A stretch of DNA of 64,000 nucleotides from an uncultured Lachnospira sp. (GTDB lineage: Bacteria; Bacillota; Clostridia; Lachnospirales; Lachnospiraceae): the NCBI GenBank assembly GCA_910587485.1, contig CAJUKN010000016.1, positions 11,050-75,049 on the forward strand, read 5' to 3'. A model generated the notes under the pieces. The model searched no databases. It had not been told where the DNA came from and saw only the letters and a program-made list of their open reading frames with translations. Shown here in pieces: positions 38,721 through 46,964 of this stretch; positions within the stretch are counted from its first letter, which is position 1; each line of letters opens with the position of its first letter. A program made the translations under genes and the position numbers.

Positions 38721-39708
38721 ATGGGAAGAAATTTAAGAGGAAGATCATTAGGTGTTGGTATTAGTCAAGATAAAAATGGAAAGTATGTGGCAAGATATAC
38801 CAATAAAAATGGTAAGAGAGTAAAAAAGATTTTTGCTAAATTGCAGGATTACAGAAATTGGCTAGCTGATGCACAATTGGAAAAGGATTGTCAAAATGCT
38901 TATTCAAGAAGTAAAACCTATTCATTGTCAAAATGTCCTTAATAAAATGGCACAAAATTATTCTAATTCGGTTATTGAACATAGTCGTCTTGTTATACGT
39001 ATGATGTTTGATAGCGCCTTAGAAAATGAAATGATTGCAAAGAATCCAGTGACAAAAAGTGTAAAATGTACAAATGGTAAAAGGTCTAAAGAAACAAAAG
39101 CATTGACAGTTGAAGAACAAAAATGTTTTCTTAAAATTACAAAAGGGACAAGCAATTATAATCAATATGCACTTATTTTACAGACAGGGCTTCGCACTGG
39201 AGAACTGATTGGATTAAGATGGAGTGATGTTGATATAAAAAATCGAATGCTTCATGTTCGCAGGACAATGGAGTATCGATATTCTTCTAAGGAGTGGACA
39301 ATAGGAGAGCCTAAAACCATCAATAGTATAAGAGATATTCCTTTAACAAATGAAGCGATTATGATATTAAAAGACCAACAAAAAAAGTTAAAATTGTTAA
39401 AAGATATACCTATAAAATGGGAAGATATGGTTTTTCTGTGCCGTGATGGCACGCCGACGAAAAACAGTACATATGACACAAAATTATTTTATTATTGTGA
39501 TAAAATAGGTATACCAAGATTTTCAATGCACGTTTTGCGCCATACATTTGCCACAAGATGTATTGAGGCAGGAATGAAACTAAAAACACTGTAAATGATT
39601 TTAGGACATTCTAATATAGGAATAACGATGAATTTATATGTGCATATTACCAATGACGAAAAACAAAAAGAATTAAAATGTATTGAAGGGCATCTTAAAG
39701 TTATTTGA
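38721..39708 (+). pseudogene. int: Tyrosine integrase, Tn916-like, internally deleted and stopped
   Basis: Start ATG 38721 gives the AP2-like N-terminal domain (MGRNLRGRSLGVGISQDKNGKYVARY). Near 38885 the sense frame shifts from the first to the second frame at IQEVKPIHCQ; compared with family members about 55 codons of the core-binding domain are missing there. The catalytic domain then has GLRTGEL (Arg), and HVLRHTFATR (His, Arg). A TAA at 39592-39594 replaces the expected Gln in KTL-Q-ILGHSN, and the same frame continues ILGHSNIGITMNLYVH, which carries the last His and the nucleophile Tyr. Both lesions should inactivate it, so the element is stranded. Confidence 0.9.
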
Positions 39709-39920
39709 TATGGTACTTATACTGGTATTTAGAATTGGATAATAAAAATAAAACATTTATTTCCAAGTGCTTATAAAGTAGTATAAAACCGGTATCCAAG
39801 AGGTATGCGGAAAATATAGAGAAAGGCAGAAATCTTTAGAAATCAATTATTTTATAATAAACAGTCTTTTTTGATTTGTTTGTTGTTTGAAAAAAGAATT
39901 TCTGGATAGGTATAAAGAGA

Positions 39921-39945
39921 AAATGAAACTCGGAATCGTAGGATT
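39921..39945 (+). other. Right attachment site (attR), overlapping the ychF start
   Basis: 25 bases repeated with one mismatch at 33118-33142. It covers the ychF start codon and first six codons, so integration left ychF with a working 5' coding end but a new upstream region. The integrase ends 213 bases upstream, a normal int-to-att distance; 39709-39920 is AT-rich with no gene. Confidence 0.85.
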
Positions 39946-41020
39946 GCCAAATGTAGGCAAAAGTACTTTATTTAATTCATTGACAAAAGCAGGAGCAGAG
40001 TCAGCGAATTATCCATTTTGCACAATAGACCCTAATGTAGGTGTTGTGGCAGTGCCAGATGATAGGCTTGAGAAGCTTGCTGCATTGTATGATTCAGCAA
40101 AAGTAACACCAGCCGTTATAGAATTTGTTGATATTGCTGGACTTGTAAAAGGGGCATCAAAAGGTGAAGGGCTTGGCAATCAATTTCTTGCAAATATAAG
40201 AGAAGTGGATGCGATTGTTCATGTTGTTCGATGTTTTGATGATGCCAATATTGTTCATGTAGATGGTTCAATAGACCCATTAAGAGATATTGAAACCATC
40301 AATTTGGAGTTGATATTTGCTGATATGGAGGTTCTTGAAAGGAGGCTATCCAAGCAAAAAAGGGCATCGTATAACAATAAAGATATTGCAAAAGAGTGTG
40401 ATTTTATTGAAAGACTTTATAAACATCTTGAAGATGGAAAACTTGCAAAGAATTTTGAGATTGATGGGGAAGAAGAGGAAGCATTTTTTAAAGAGTACAA
40501 TCTTTTGACAGCAAAACCTGTTATATTTGCTGCCAATGTAGTGGAGGAGGATTTGGCAAACGATGGCAATACGAATCCATATGTGCAGAGTGTTCGAGCA
40601 TTTGCTGCTCAAAAAGACTGTGGCGTGTTTGTTATATGCGCTCAAATTGAGCAGGAAATGGCAGAGCTTGACGAAGATGAGAAAAAAATGTTTTTTGAGG
40701 AGTTGGGGATAACGTCGTCTGGTCTTGATAAATTGATTGCTGCAAGTTATAGTCTGCTTGGTCTTATCAGTTATCTTACAGCAGGTGAGACGGAGACAAG
40801 AGCATGGACGATAACTAAAGGAACAAAGGCACCAAAGGCAGCAGGAAAGATACACAGTGATTTTGAAAGAGGATTTATCAAGGCAGAAGTTGTGTATTAT
40901 GAAGATTTGCTTCAGTGTGGTTCTTACAATGCAGCAAAAGAAAAAGGTCTTGTGAGAATGGAAGGAAAAGAATATGTTGTAAAAGATGGAGATGTTATAT
41001 TATTTCGATTTAATGTGTAA
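39923..41020 (+). CDS. ychF: Redox-regulated ATPase YchF (Obg family)
   Basis: 365 aa (usual about 364). ATG 39923 gives the invariant MKLGIVGLPNVGKST; the upstream in-frame ATG at 39887 lies in prophage DNA. G1 GLPNVGKST, switch region NYPFCTIDPNVG, G3 DIAGLVKGAS and the C-terminal TGS-like domain are present. YchF prefers ATP and binds ribosomes, with roles in stress response and translation. Its original promoter region is separated from it by the prophage; the SD now upstream is weak (AGAGAAA), so expression may differ from the ancestral state. Confidence 0.96.
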   Translation: MKLGIVGLPNVGKSTLFNSLTKAGAESANYPFCTIDPNVGVVAVPDDRLEKLAALYDSAKVTPAVIEFVDIAGLVKGASKGEGLGNQFLANIREVDAIVHVVRCFDDANIVHVDGSIDPLRDIETINLELIFADMEVLERRLSKQKRASYNNKDIAKECDFIERLYKHLEDGKLAKNFEIDGEEEEAFFKEYNLLTAKPVIFAANVVEEDLANDGNTNPYVQSVRAFAAQKDCGVFVICAQIEQEMAELDEDEKKMFFEELGITSSGLDKLIAASYSLLGLISYLTAGETETRAWTITKGTKAPKAAGKIHSDFERGFIKAEVVYYEDLLQCGSYNAAKEKGLVRMEGKEYVVKDGDVILFRFNV

Positions 41021-41128
41021 GCATCTTTATTTTGTCTAAGTAAACAATTTTATTTTGCATTTAAAGCAGAAAATAGAATAAATAAAGTTATACAAAAAAT
41101 AGAAATAATATACTATTAAAAGTAGAAA

Positions 41129-41187
41129 GAATAGGTATTTACATTAGTTGAAAAATTTGGCTGATGTAGTTACCTATTTTTATTTTA
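41129..41187 (+). terminator. Terminator after ychF
   Basis: AATAGGTA...TTACAT is mirrored by ATGTA...TACCTATT, followed by TTTATTTT. Located 110 bases after ychF and before the dcw cluster. Confidence 0.8.
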
Positions 41188-41287
41188 TAATTTGAAAAAG
41201 CTATACATTTTTTGACTAGCACAATTGGAGCATATTTTACACAAAAAGGTCTTGCTATTTTATTTAATTAAGTTTAAAATGGTTTAA

Positions 41288-41302
41288 AGTGGCGGAGAGT
41301 GG
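41288..41302 (+). promoter_or_regulatory. Possible remnant MraZ operator
   Basis: AGTGG occurs twice with a 10-base period (41288 and 41298). Direct GTGG repeats at 10-base spacing upstream of mraZ are what MraZ binds in other bacteria. A TTGACT at 41212 with a T-rich -10 candidate (TATTTT, 15-base spacer) may be the old dcw promoter. Tentative. Confidence 0.4.
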
Positions 41303-41513
41303 TAGTAAGAGGATTAAATGGGTGTTTGTATATCTTAAAAATAAATGGAGTTTGTTTGAAGAAAAACTTAAAGTATTACCGCTTACAAATAAAGACGCAA
41401 GACAATTTACGTGATTCTTCTTAGCTGGAGCAGCAGCTTGTGAAGTTGATAAACAAGGAAGAATATTATTACCGCAGGTAAGAGACTTTGCGCAACTAGA
41501 AAAAGAGGCTTAA
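41300..41513 (+). pseudogene. mraZ: Truncated mraZ
   Basis: Coherent MraZ sequence without its N-terminal third. It begins VVVRGLNGCLYI, shifts frame near 41335, and continues NKWSLFEEKLKVLPLTNKDARQFT, then TGA at 41412-41414 in place of an Arg codon, then FFLAGAAACEVDKQGRILLPQVRDFAQLEKEA and TAA at 41511. The order and the exact position before rsmH are those of the normal dcw cluster. MraZ represses its own operon in other bacteria, so its loss could relieve dcw control. Three independent lesions make a sequencing error unlikely. Confidence 0.85.
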
Positions 41514-41515
41514 TC

Positions 41516-42457
41516 ATGGAGTTTAATCACAAATCAGTTCTTTTAAATGAAACAATAGAACATTTGAATATAAAGCCAGATGGCATCTACGTTGATGGAA
41601 CTCTTGGTGGTGGCGGGCATTCTTATGAAATTGCAAGAAGACTTGGAGCGTGTGGAAGACTGATAGGTATTGACCAAGATGAGGCAGCTATAGAAACTGC
41701 AACAAAAAGACTTAAGGAGTTTTGTGATAAAGTTACAATAGTTCGCAACAATTATTGCAACATGAATCTTGTACTAGATGAATTGGGAATTAACAAGGTA
41801 GATGGAATACTGTTGGATTTAGGAGTTTCATCATATCAATTAGATACAGCAGAGAGAGGGTTTACATATAAAGTCAATGCAACATTAGATATGCGTATGG
41901 ACCAGAGACAAACAATGACTGCAAAAGAAATTGTTAATATGTACACAGAGTTTGAATTATACAGAATCATAAGGGATTATGGCGAGGATAAGTTTGCAAA
42001 AAATATTGCAAAACATATTGTTTTAGCAAGACAAAGCAAACCTATTGAGACAACATTTGAACTGACTGAGATTATCAAGGCAGCGATTCCTATGAAAGTC
42101 AGGTCGGTAGGAGGTCATCCGGCTAAGAAAACATTTCAGGCAATAAGAATTGAGTTAAACCATGAATTGGAAGTGTTGGAAAATTCTGTAGATATAATGA
42201 TTGATAGGCTTCATAATGAAGGGCGAATATGTATTATAACCTTTCATTCACTTGAAGATAGAATTGTCAAGACACGTTTTAAAAACAATGAAAACCCTTG
42301 TATATGTCCTAGTAATTTTCCTGTATGCGTGTGTGGAAATAAATCAAAGGGCAGTGTAATTACAAAAAAGCCAATCATTCCTAGTGATAATGAAATAGAG
42401 ATGAACAAGCGATCTAAAAGTTCAAAGTTAAGAGTATTTGAGAGAAAATGTATATGA
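41516..42457 (+). CDS. rsmH: 16S rRNA (cytosine-1402-N4)-methyltransferase RsmH (MraW)
   Basis: 313 aa, ATG 3 bases after the mraZ remnant with GAGG inside it. SAM site DGTLGGGGHS (about residue 27) and the LLDLGVSSYQLD, RGFTYK and FHSLEDR family motifs are present. It methylates C1402 of 16S rRNA. First intact gene of the dcw run; ftsL follows after 28 bases. Confidence 0.96.
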   Translation: MEFNHKSVLLNETIEHLNIKPDGIYVDGTLGGGGHSYEIARRLGACGRLIGIDQDEAAIETATKRLKEFCDKVTIVRNNYCNMNLVLDELGINKVDGILLDLGVSSYQLDTAERGFTYKVNATLDMRMDQRQTMTAKEIVNMYTEFELYRIIRDYGEDKFAKNIAKHIVLARQSKPIETTFELTEIIKAAIPMKVRSVGGHPAKKTFQAIRIELNHELEVLENSVDIMIDRLHNEGRICIITFHSLEDRIVKTRFKNNENPCICPSNFPVCVCGNKSKGSVITKKPIIPSDNEIEMNKRSKSSKLRVFERKCI

Positions 42458-42485
42458 TTTTATGTTGTTGATAGGGAGGACGGAT

Positions 42486-43004
42486 ATGACTCACAAAGCA
42501 AATAATACAAAATATAAAAAAAAGAATAATATGTATGTATATGGCAATGCGGTAAAAAAAGCAGAAGCTGTACCATCAAAAAAATATTCTCCTCAAATTG
42601 TTCCACACAAAAAATATCGACCTACAGAACAAGAGAGACAAGAAGAAAGAGCAAAAATACGCAGAATAAATAGGAATAATCGTCTTAATCTCGTATATAC
42701 GCTTACTGTGTCTGGGATTGTAGTTGCTATGTTTGCAATCTGTTGGCAGTATCTTAGTGTTCAGGCAAAAGTAAAGGAGAATGCCGCGGTGGTTAATAGT
42801 TTACAAAAAGAATTGACAGAACTTACTAATAAAAATGATGAGATGGAATTACAAATCAATACAAATATAGATTATGATTCTTTGTATAATATAGCTATCG
42901 AGGAGTTGGGTATGGTGTATCCGGAAAGGGACCAAGTGATTACATATGATGCGGGAGTTAGTGAATATGTAAAACAATACAGCGATGTTCCAGAAGCAGA
43001 GTAA
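42486..43004 (+). CDS. ftsL: FtsL-like septum formation protein
   Basis: 172 aa, ATG 42486 behind GGGAGG. Long basic cytosolic tail (1-70, many Lys/Arg), a single membrane span (about 78-100), then an extracytoplasmic coiled coil (VVNSLQKELTELTNKNDEMEL) and a short acidic end (YPERDQVITYD). This bitopic layout and the place between rsmH and the division PBP identify it as the FtsL-equivalent that pairs with DivIB and DivIC at the septum. Sequence similarity in this family is low, so the call rests on topology and context. Confidence 0.85.
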   Translation: MTHKANNTKYKKKNNMYVYGNAVKKAEAVPSKKYSPQIVPHKKYRPTEQERQEERAKIRRINRNNRLNLVYTLTVSGIVVAMFAICWQYLSVQAKVKENAAVVNSLQKELTELTNKNDEMELQINTNIDYDSLYNIAIEELGMVYPERDQVITYDAGVSEYVKQYSDVPEAE

Positions 43005-43045
43005 ATTTTCCGGTATGGTTTTGTAATGATATTTAAGGAAAGCTT

Positions 43046-44929
43046 ATGAGTAATACAAATCAATTAAGAGAAAGAAATATGAGAAAAAAAAGGGCAATGC
43101 TGCGAAAAACTCGTAATAAGATAAGCGTTGCCTTTTTTATTATTATAGTGATATTATTGGTGATTATAGGAAGAATCATTATGATAAATTATGATAATGG
43201 TGATGCGTATTCTAAAATTGTTATGGATAAGTTAAGTTACAGGTCTACAGCATTGCCATATAAGCGAGGACAGATTGCAGATTGTAATGGAACAGTATTA
43301 GCATATAGTGAAAAGGTGTACAACTTGATTCTTGACCCTAAGATGATACTATCTGAAGAAAAGTATAAAGAACCAACATTCACAGCATTAGTACAATGTT
43401 TTAATCTTGAGAGAGAAAATTTAGAGTCCATTCTTCAAACAAAACCATCTAGTCAATATGAAAAATTATTAAAAGAACTTTCAGCTGATGATATTGCAGA
43501 GTTTCAGGCTTTGCAGAAAGATACAGAAAATAATCCCAATATTAAAGGTGTATGGTTTGAGCAAAATTATTTAAGAAGATATCCATTTAATTCACTTGCA
43601 TCCAATGTGATAGGGTTTTCAACAACAGTAAATGGCGGTGAAATTGGTTTAGAAAGTTATTATAATAATGAACTTTCAGGAACTGATGGAATGAGTTACA
43701 GTTATGTAGGAGAGGATTTAGAGGTCAGAAATCAAGAAAAAAAGCCAATAGATGGGTATAATGTTATTACTACGCTTGATTATCGTGTGCAGGATATTAT
43801 AGAGAAAAATATTAAAAAGCTTAATGAGGAAAGACCAGCTAAAAATATAGGCATCATTGCAATGAATCCCAAAAATGGTGAGATACTTGGAATGGCAAGT
43901 AGTCATCCATTTGATTTAAATAATCCTAGAGATTTGTCTGCGCTTTATACAGAAGAAGAAATTGAGGCAATGGATGATTCGGCTATTAGTACCGCTTTAT
44001 ATTCTTTGTGGAATAATTATTGCGTATCAGAGATATATGAACCGGGTTCTACATTTAAACCATTTACAGTAGCAGCGTGTTTGGAAGAAGGAATTACACA
44101 TGATGGTGATACATTTCAGTGTGATGCCTATGAGGATGTAAATGGAGTGAAGATTCGATGTCATTCTAGTAATTCTGGCGGTCATGGAGAAATTAATCTT
44201 GAGAAGTCTCTTATGGAGTCTTGTAATCCAGCTATGATTCAGATTGCAGCAAAGCTTGGAGCAAAAAAATGGTGTGTATATCAAACACTTTATGGTTTTG
44301 GAGCAACAACAGGTATTGATTTGCCAAGAGAGGAGGCAGGTGTTGTCAGTAACAGTGATATGCTGCCAGTTGATTTGGCATGTAATTCATTTGGACAAAC
44401 AATTAATGTCAATATGGTTCAAATGGCAGCAGCATTTTCGTCAATTATCAATGGCGGAAATTATTATCAGCCTCATGTTGTCAAGAGGATTGAAAAAAGT
44501 ACAGGGGAAGTTGTCAAAAATATAGAACCATTATTAATTAAACAGACGGTGACAGAAAATACGTCCTCTCTTTTAAGAAAGTATCTAAAATCAACAGTAG
44601 ATGAGGGACTTGCTCAAAAAGTTAGTGTAACAGGATATTCAATAGGTGGAAAGACAGGAACTGCTCAAAAGTATCCAAGAGATGATTTAAAATGGCTTGT
44701 ATCATTTATTGGCTGCGCTCCTGCACAAGACCCACAGGTTGTTTTATATACAGTTATTGATGAACCTTATGAGACTACTGGAACAGAAGGCGTAACTTCG
44801 GATGCACAGATATTGTCAAAAAACATTTTTGAAGAGCTGCTGCCATATCTTAATATATTTAAGGATATTAATGCTGAAAATGTAGATACATCAAATACGC
44901 CAGATGAGGGAATGGTGGCTGTTCCATAA
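43046..44929 (+). CDS. Class B penicillin-binding protein, division transpeptidase (FtsI/PBP2B type)
   Basis: 627 aa, ATG after AAGGAAAGCTT. N-terminal basic tail and one membrane span (about 24-48), a dimerisation domain, then the transpeptidase with SxxK as GSTFKPF (about residue 334), SxN as MESCNPA and KTG as GGKTGTAQ. No PASTA repeats at the C-terminus. It cross-links septal peptidoglycan together with FtsW. The second class B PBP follows after a 200-bp gap holding a transposon relic; by position this first copy is the vegetative division enzyme and the second the sporulation type, but sequence alone does not settle which is which. Confidence 0.92.
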   Translation: MSNTNQLRERNMRKKRAMLRKTRNKISVAFFIIIVILLVIIGRIIMINYDNGDAYSKIVMDKLSYRSTALPYKRGQIADCNGTVLAYSEKVYNLILDPKMILSEEKYKEPTFTALVQCFNLERENLESILQTKPSSQYEKLLKELSADDIAEFQALQKDTENNPNIKGVWFEQNYLRRYPFNSLASNVIGFSTTVNGGEIGLESYYNNELSGTDGMSYSYVGEDLEVRNQEKKPIDGYNVITTLDYRVQDIIEKNIKKLNEERPAKNIGIIAMNPKNGEILGMASSHPFDLNNPRDLSALYTEEEIEAMDDSAISTALYSLWNNYCVSEIYEPGSTFKPFTVAACLEEGITHDGDTFQCDAYEDVNGVKIRCHSSNSGGHGEINLEKSLMESCNPAMIQIAAKLGAKKWCVYQTLYGFGATTGIDLPREEAGVVSNSDMLPVDLACNSFGQTINVNMVQMAAAFSSIINGGNYYQPHVVKRIEKSTGEVVKNIEPLLIKQTVTENTSSLLRKYLKSTVDEGLAQKVSVTGYSIGGKTGTAQKYPRDDLKWLVSFIGCAPAQDPQVVLYTVIDEPYETTGTEGVTSDAQILSKNIFEELLPYLNIFKDINAENVDTSNTPDEGMVAVP

Positions 44930-44945
44930 GAATATTATCATCATA

Positions 44946-45050
44946 AAAAATATATCTACCGTTGGAACAACGGGAAGTTATGCCTGTGGAGATGGAGGTT
45001 GCAAAGTCTGCGAAGCAGGAAGCTCGTCACTTTAGTGATGAGCGATTCAA
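44946..45050 (+). mobile_element. Relic of an IS200/IS605-family element: TnpB C-terminus and omega-RNA scaffold
   Basis: Bases 44946-45035 read KNISTVGTTGSYACGDGG...EAGSSSL and stop, a typical TnpB C-terminal tail. The last codons overlap a right-end structure: GAAGCAGGAA, then a 9-bp hairpin GCTCGTCAC-TTTA-GTGATGAGC (45022-45043), then ATTCAA at 45050. In IS200/IS605 elements this 3' end is transcribed as the omega-RNA scaffold that guides the TnpB nuclease; the guide would be the bases just after 45050. No tnpA or further tnpB sequence remains. The rest of the gap (45051-45123) holds two small hairpins. Confidence 0.75.
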
Positions 45051-45135
45051 AGACCTGCTCTACAGGAATAATCCTATAAATAGGATAATATAATATAATT
45101 GCAAAAATTATTTATGGTTCTATTTGGGTGATTTA

Positions 45136-46836
45136 ATGTCAAGAGATGGAGTGGTTTATAACAGACACAGAAAAAAGATAAAGGTATTTTTAATATGTGT
45201 TTTTGTAGCATTATTTGCGACTTGTGTCAGGCTTGTATATGTGATGATAATTCAGTCTGATTACTATCTGGAAAGGGCATTGGACCTTCACCAGAGAGAG
45301 CGAAAAATTAAAGCATTGAGAGGATATATTTATGATAGAAACGGTGTTGTTTTGGCATCAAATAAGACGGTATGCACCGTTTCGGTTATTCATAGTCAAA
45401 TAAAAGACAAAGAAGCCGTTATTAATATGCTTGTAAAGGAGCTTGAAATAACAGAGAGTACTGCAAGAAAAAGGGTAGAAAAGGTTTCTGCTATTGAAAA
45501 AGTAAAATCCAATGTTGATAAAGAGATTGGAGACAAGATACGAAGTTATAATTTAGATGGCGTTAAGGTTGATGAAGATTATAAACGATATTATCCTTTT
45601 GGAACACTTGCCTCAAAAGTGCTTGGGTTTACAGGAGCAGACAATCAAGGAATTATAGGATTAGAGGCAAAATATGATTCGTATCTTTCAGGGGATTCTG
45701 GTCAGATTCTTACATTGACCGATGCATGGGGGCAAGAATTAGATAAAAGTGGTGAAGACAGAGATGAACCCGTAGCAGGGGATAGTTTGTATACAAGTAT
45801 TGATTATAATATTCAGTCTTATGCCGCACAGCTTGCAGAGAGAACACAGTTTGCAAAGGGAGCAAAAGCCGTTTCTATTATTGTAATGAATCCACAAAAT
45901 GGTGAAATTTTGGCGATGGTAAACACACCAGAGTACGATTTAAATGACCCTTATGGAAACGAGCAGGATATGAATATCTTAAATGCAAAATGGCGTAATT
46001 TCTGTATTAATGATACATATGAACCCGGAAGTGTATTTAAAATGGTAACGGCAACAGCCGCTTTGGAAACAGGTGTTTGCTCATTGAATGACCATTTTTC
46101 ATGTGGCGGTTCTGCGATGGTGGCAGACAGGCGAATCCGATGCCATAAAACAACAGGACATGGGAGTCAAACATTTACGGAAACCGTAATGAATTCATGC
46201 AATCCTGCGTTTATTGAGTGGGGTTCAAGAGTTGGAACAGAGAATATGTATTTGTATATGGGAAAACTGGGATTGTTAAAGAAGACAGGAATTGATATTG
46301 CTGGCGAGGCCTCAACAATTATACATAAAAAGGAAAATGTAGGAGCTGTTGAGTTAGCAACCATGTCTTTTGGGCAGTCGTTTCAAATAACGCCCATTCA
46401 AATGTTAAGAGCGGCAGCAGCAATTGTGAATGGTGGTAATTTAGTGACACCACATTTTGCAGTAAAAGCAGTTAGTGCAGATAGTTCTGTAACAGAGTTT
46501 ACATATGAAATTGGAGAAAATGCAATAAGTAAACAGACAAGTGATACCATGAGAGACATTTTAAGGCAGGTTGTAGAGGAAGGTGGAGGAAGCAAGGCTT
46601 ATATAGAAGGCTTTTCCATTGGGGGAAAAACAGCAACATCACAAAAGCTGCCAAGAGGTTCAGGAAAGTATATTGCAAGTTTTATTGGATTTTCACCAGT
46701 AGAGAACCCTCAAGTTATTGCAATGTGCCTGATTGATGAACCAGAAGGAGTATATTATGGCGGAACAATAGCAGCTCCTGTTATTAAAGAATTATATCAA
46801 AATATTCTTCCATATCTTTACAGTTCAAATGAATAA
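45136..46836 (+). CDS. spoVD: Class B penicillin-binding protein, SpoVD-like
   Basis: 566 aa. ATG 45136 has GGTGA 4 bases upstream and starts MSRDGVVYNRH; a TTG at 45124 overlaps that signal. One membrane span (about 17-40), dimerisation domain, then transpeptidase with GSVFKMVT (SxxK), MNSCNPA (SxN) and GGKTATSQ, where the usual KTG reads KTA. No C-terminal PASTA domain, which classical SpoVD has. In spore formers the second class B PBP of the dcw cluster makes spore cortex peptidoglycan. Assignment to SpoVD rests on order and on similarity in the KTA region, and is less certain than the PBP class. Confidence 0.85.
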   Translation: MSRDGVVYNRHRKKIKVFLICVFVALFATCVRLVYVMIIQSDYYLERALDLHQRERKIKALRGYIYDRNGVVLASNKTVCTVSVIHSQIKDKEAVINMLVKELEITESTARKRVEKVSAIEKVKSNVDKEIGDKIRSYNLDGVKVDEDYKRYYPFGTLASKVLGFTGADNQGIIGLEAKYDSYLSGDSGQILTLTDAWGQELDKSGEDRDEPVAGDSLYTSIDYNIQSYAAQLAERTQFAKGAKAVSIIVMNPQNGEILAMVNTPEYDLNDPYGNEQDMNILNAKWRNFCINDTYEPGSVFKMVTATAALETGVCSLNDHFSCGGSAMVADRRIRCHKTTGHGSQTFTETVMNSCNPAFIEWGSRVGTENMYLYMGKLGLLKKTGIDIAGEASTIIHKKENVGAVELATMSFGQSFQITPIQMLRAAAAIVNGGNLVTPHFAVKAVSADSSVTEFTYEIGENAISKQTSDTMRDILRQVVEEGGGSKAYIEGFSIGGKTATSQKLPRGSGKYIASFIGFSPVENPQVIAMCLIDEPEGVYYGGTIAAPVIKELYQNILPYLYSSNE

Positions 46837-46964
46837 GGGTATAATAACAAAAATTTATTTATAAATCATGCTAAAAGTAGTCTATAAATTTTGGGTTTAA
46901 TATTATTTTAGTATATGTTTTAGCAAGTTGAATGGTAAGATAAAGTGAGAATGGAGGAATTAAA

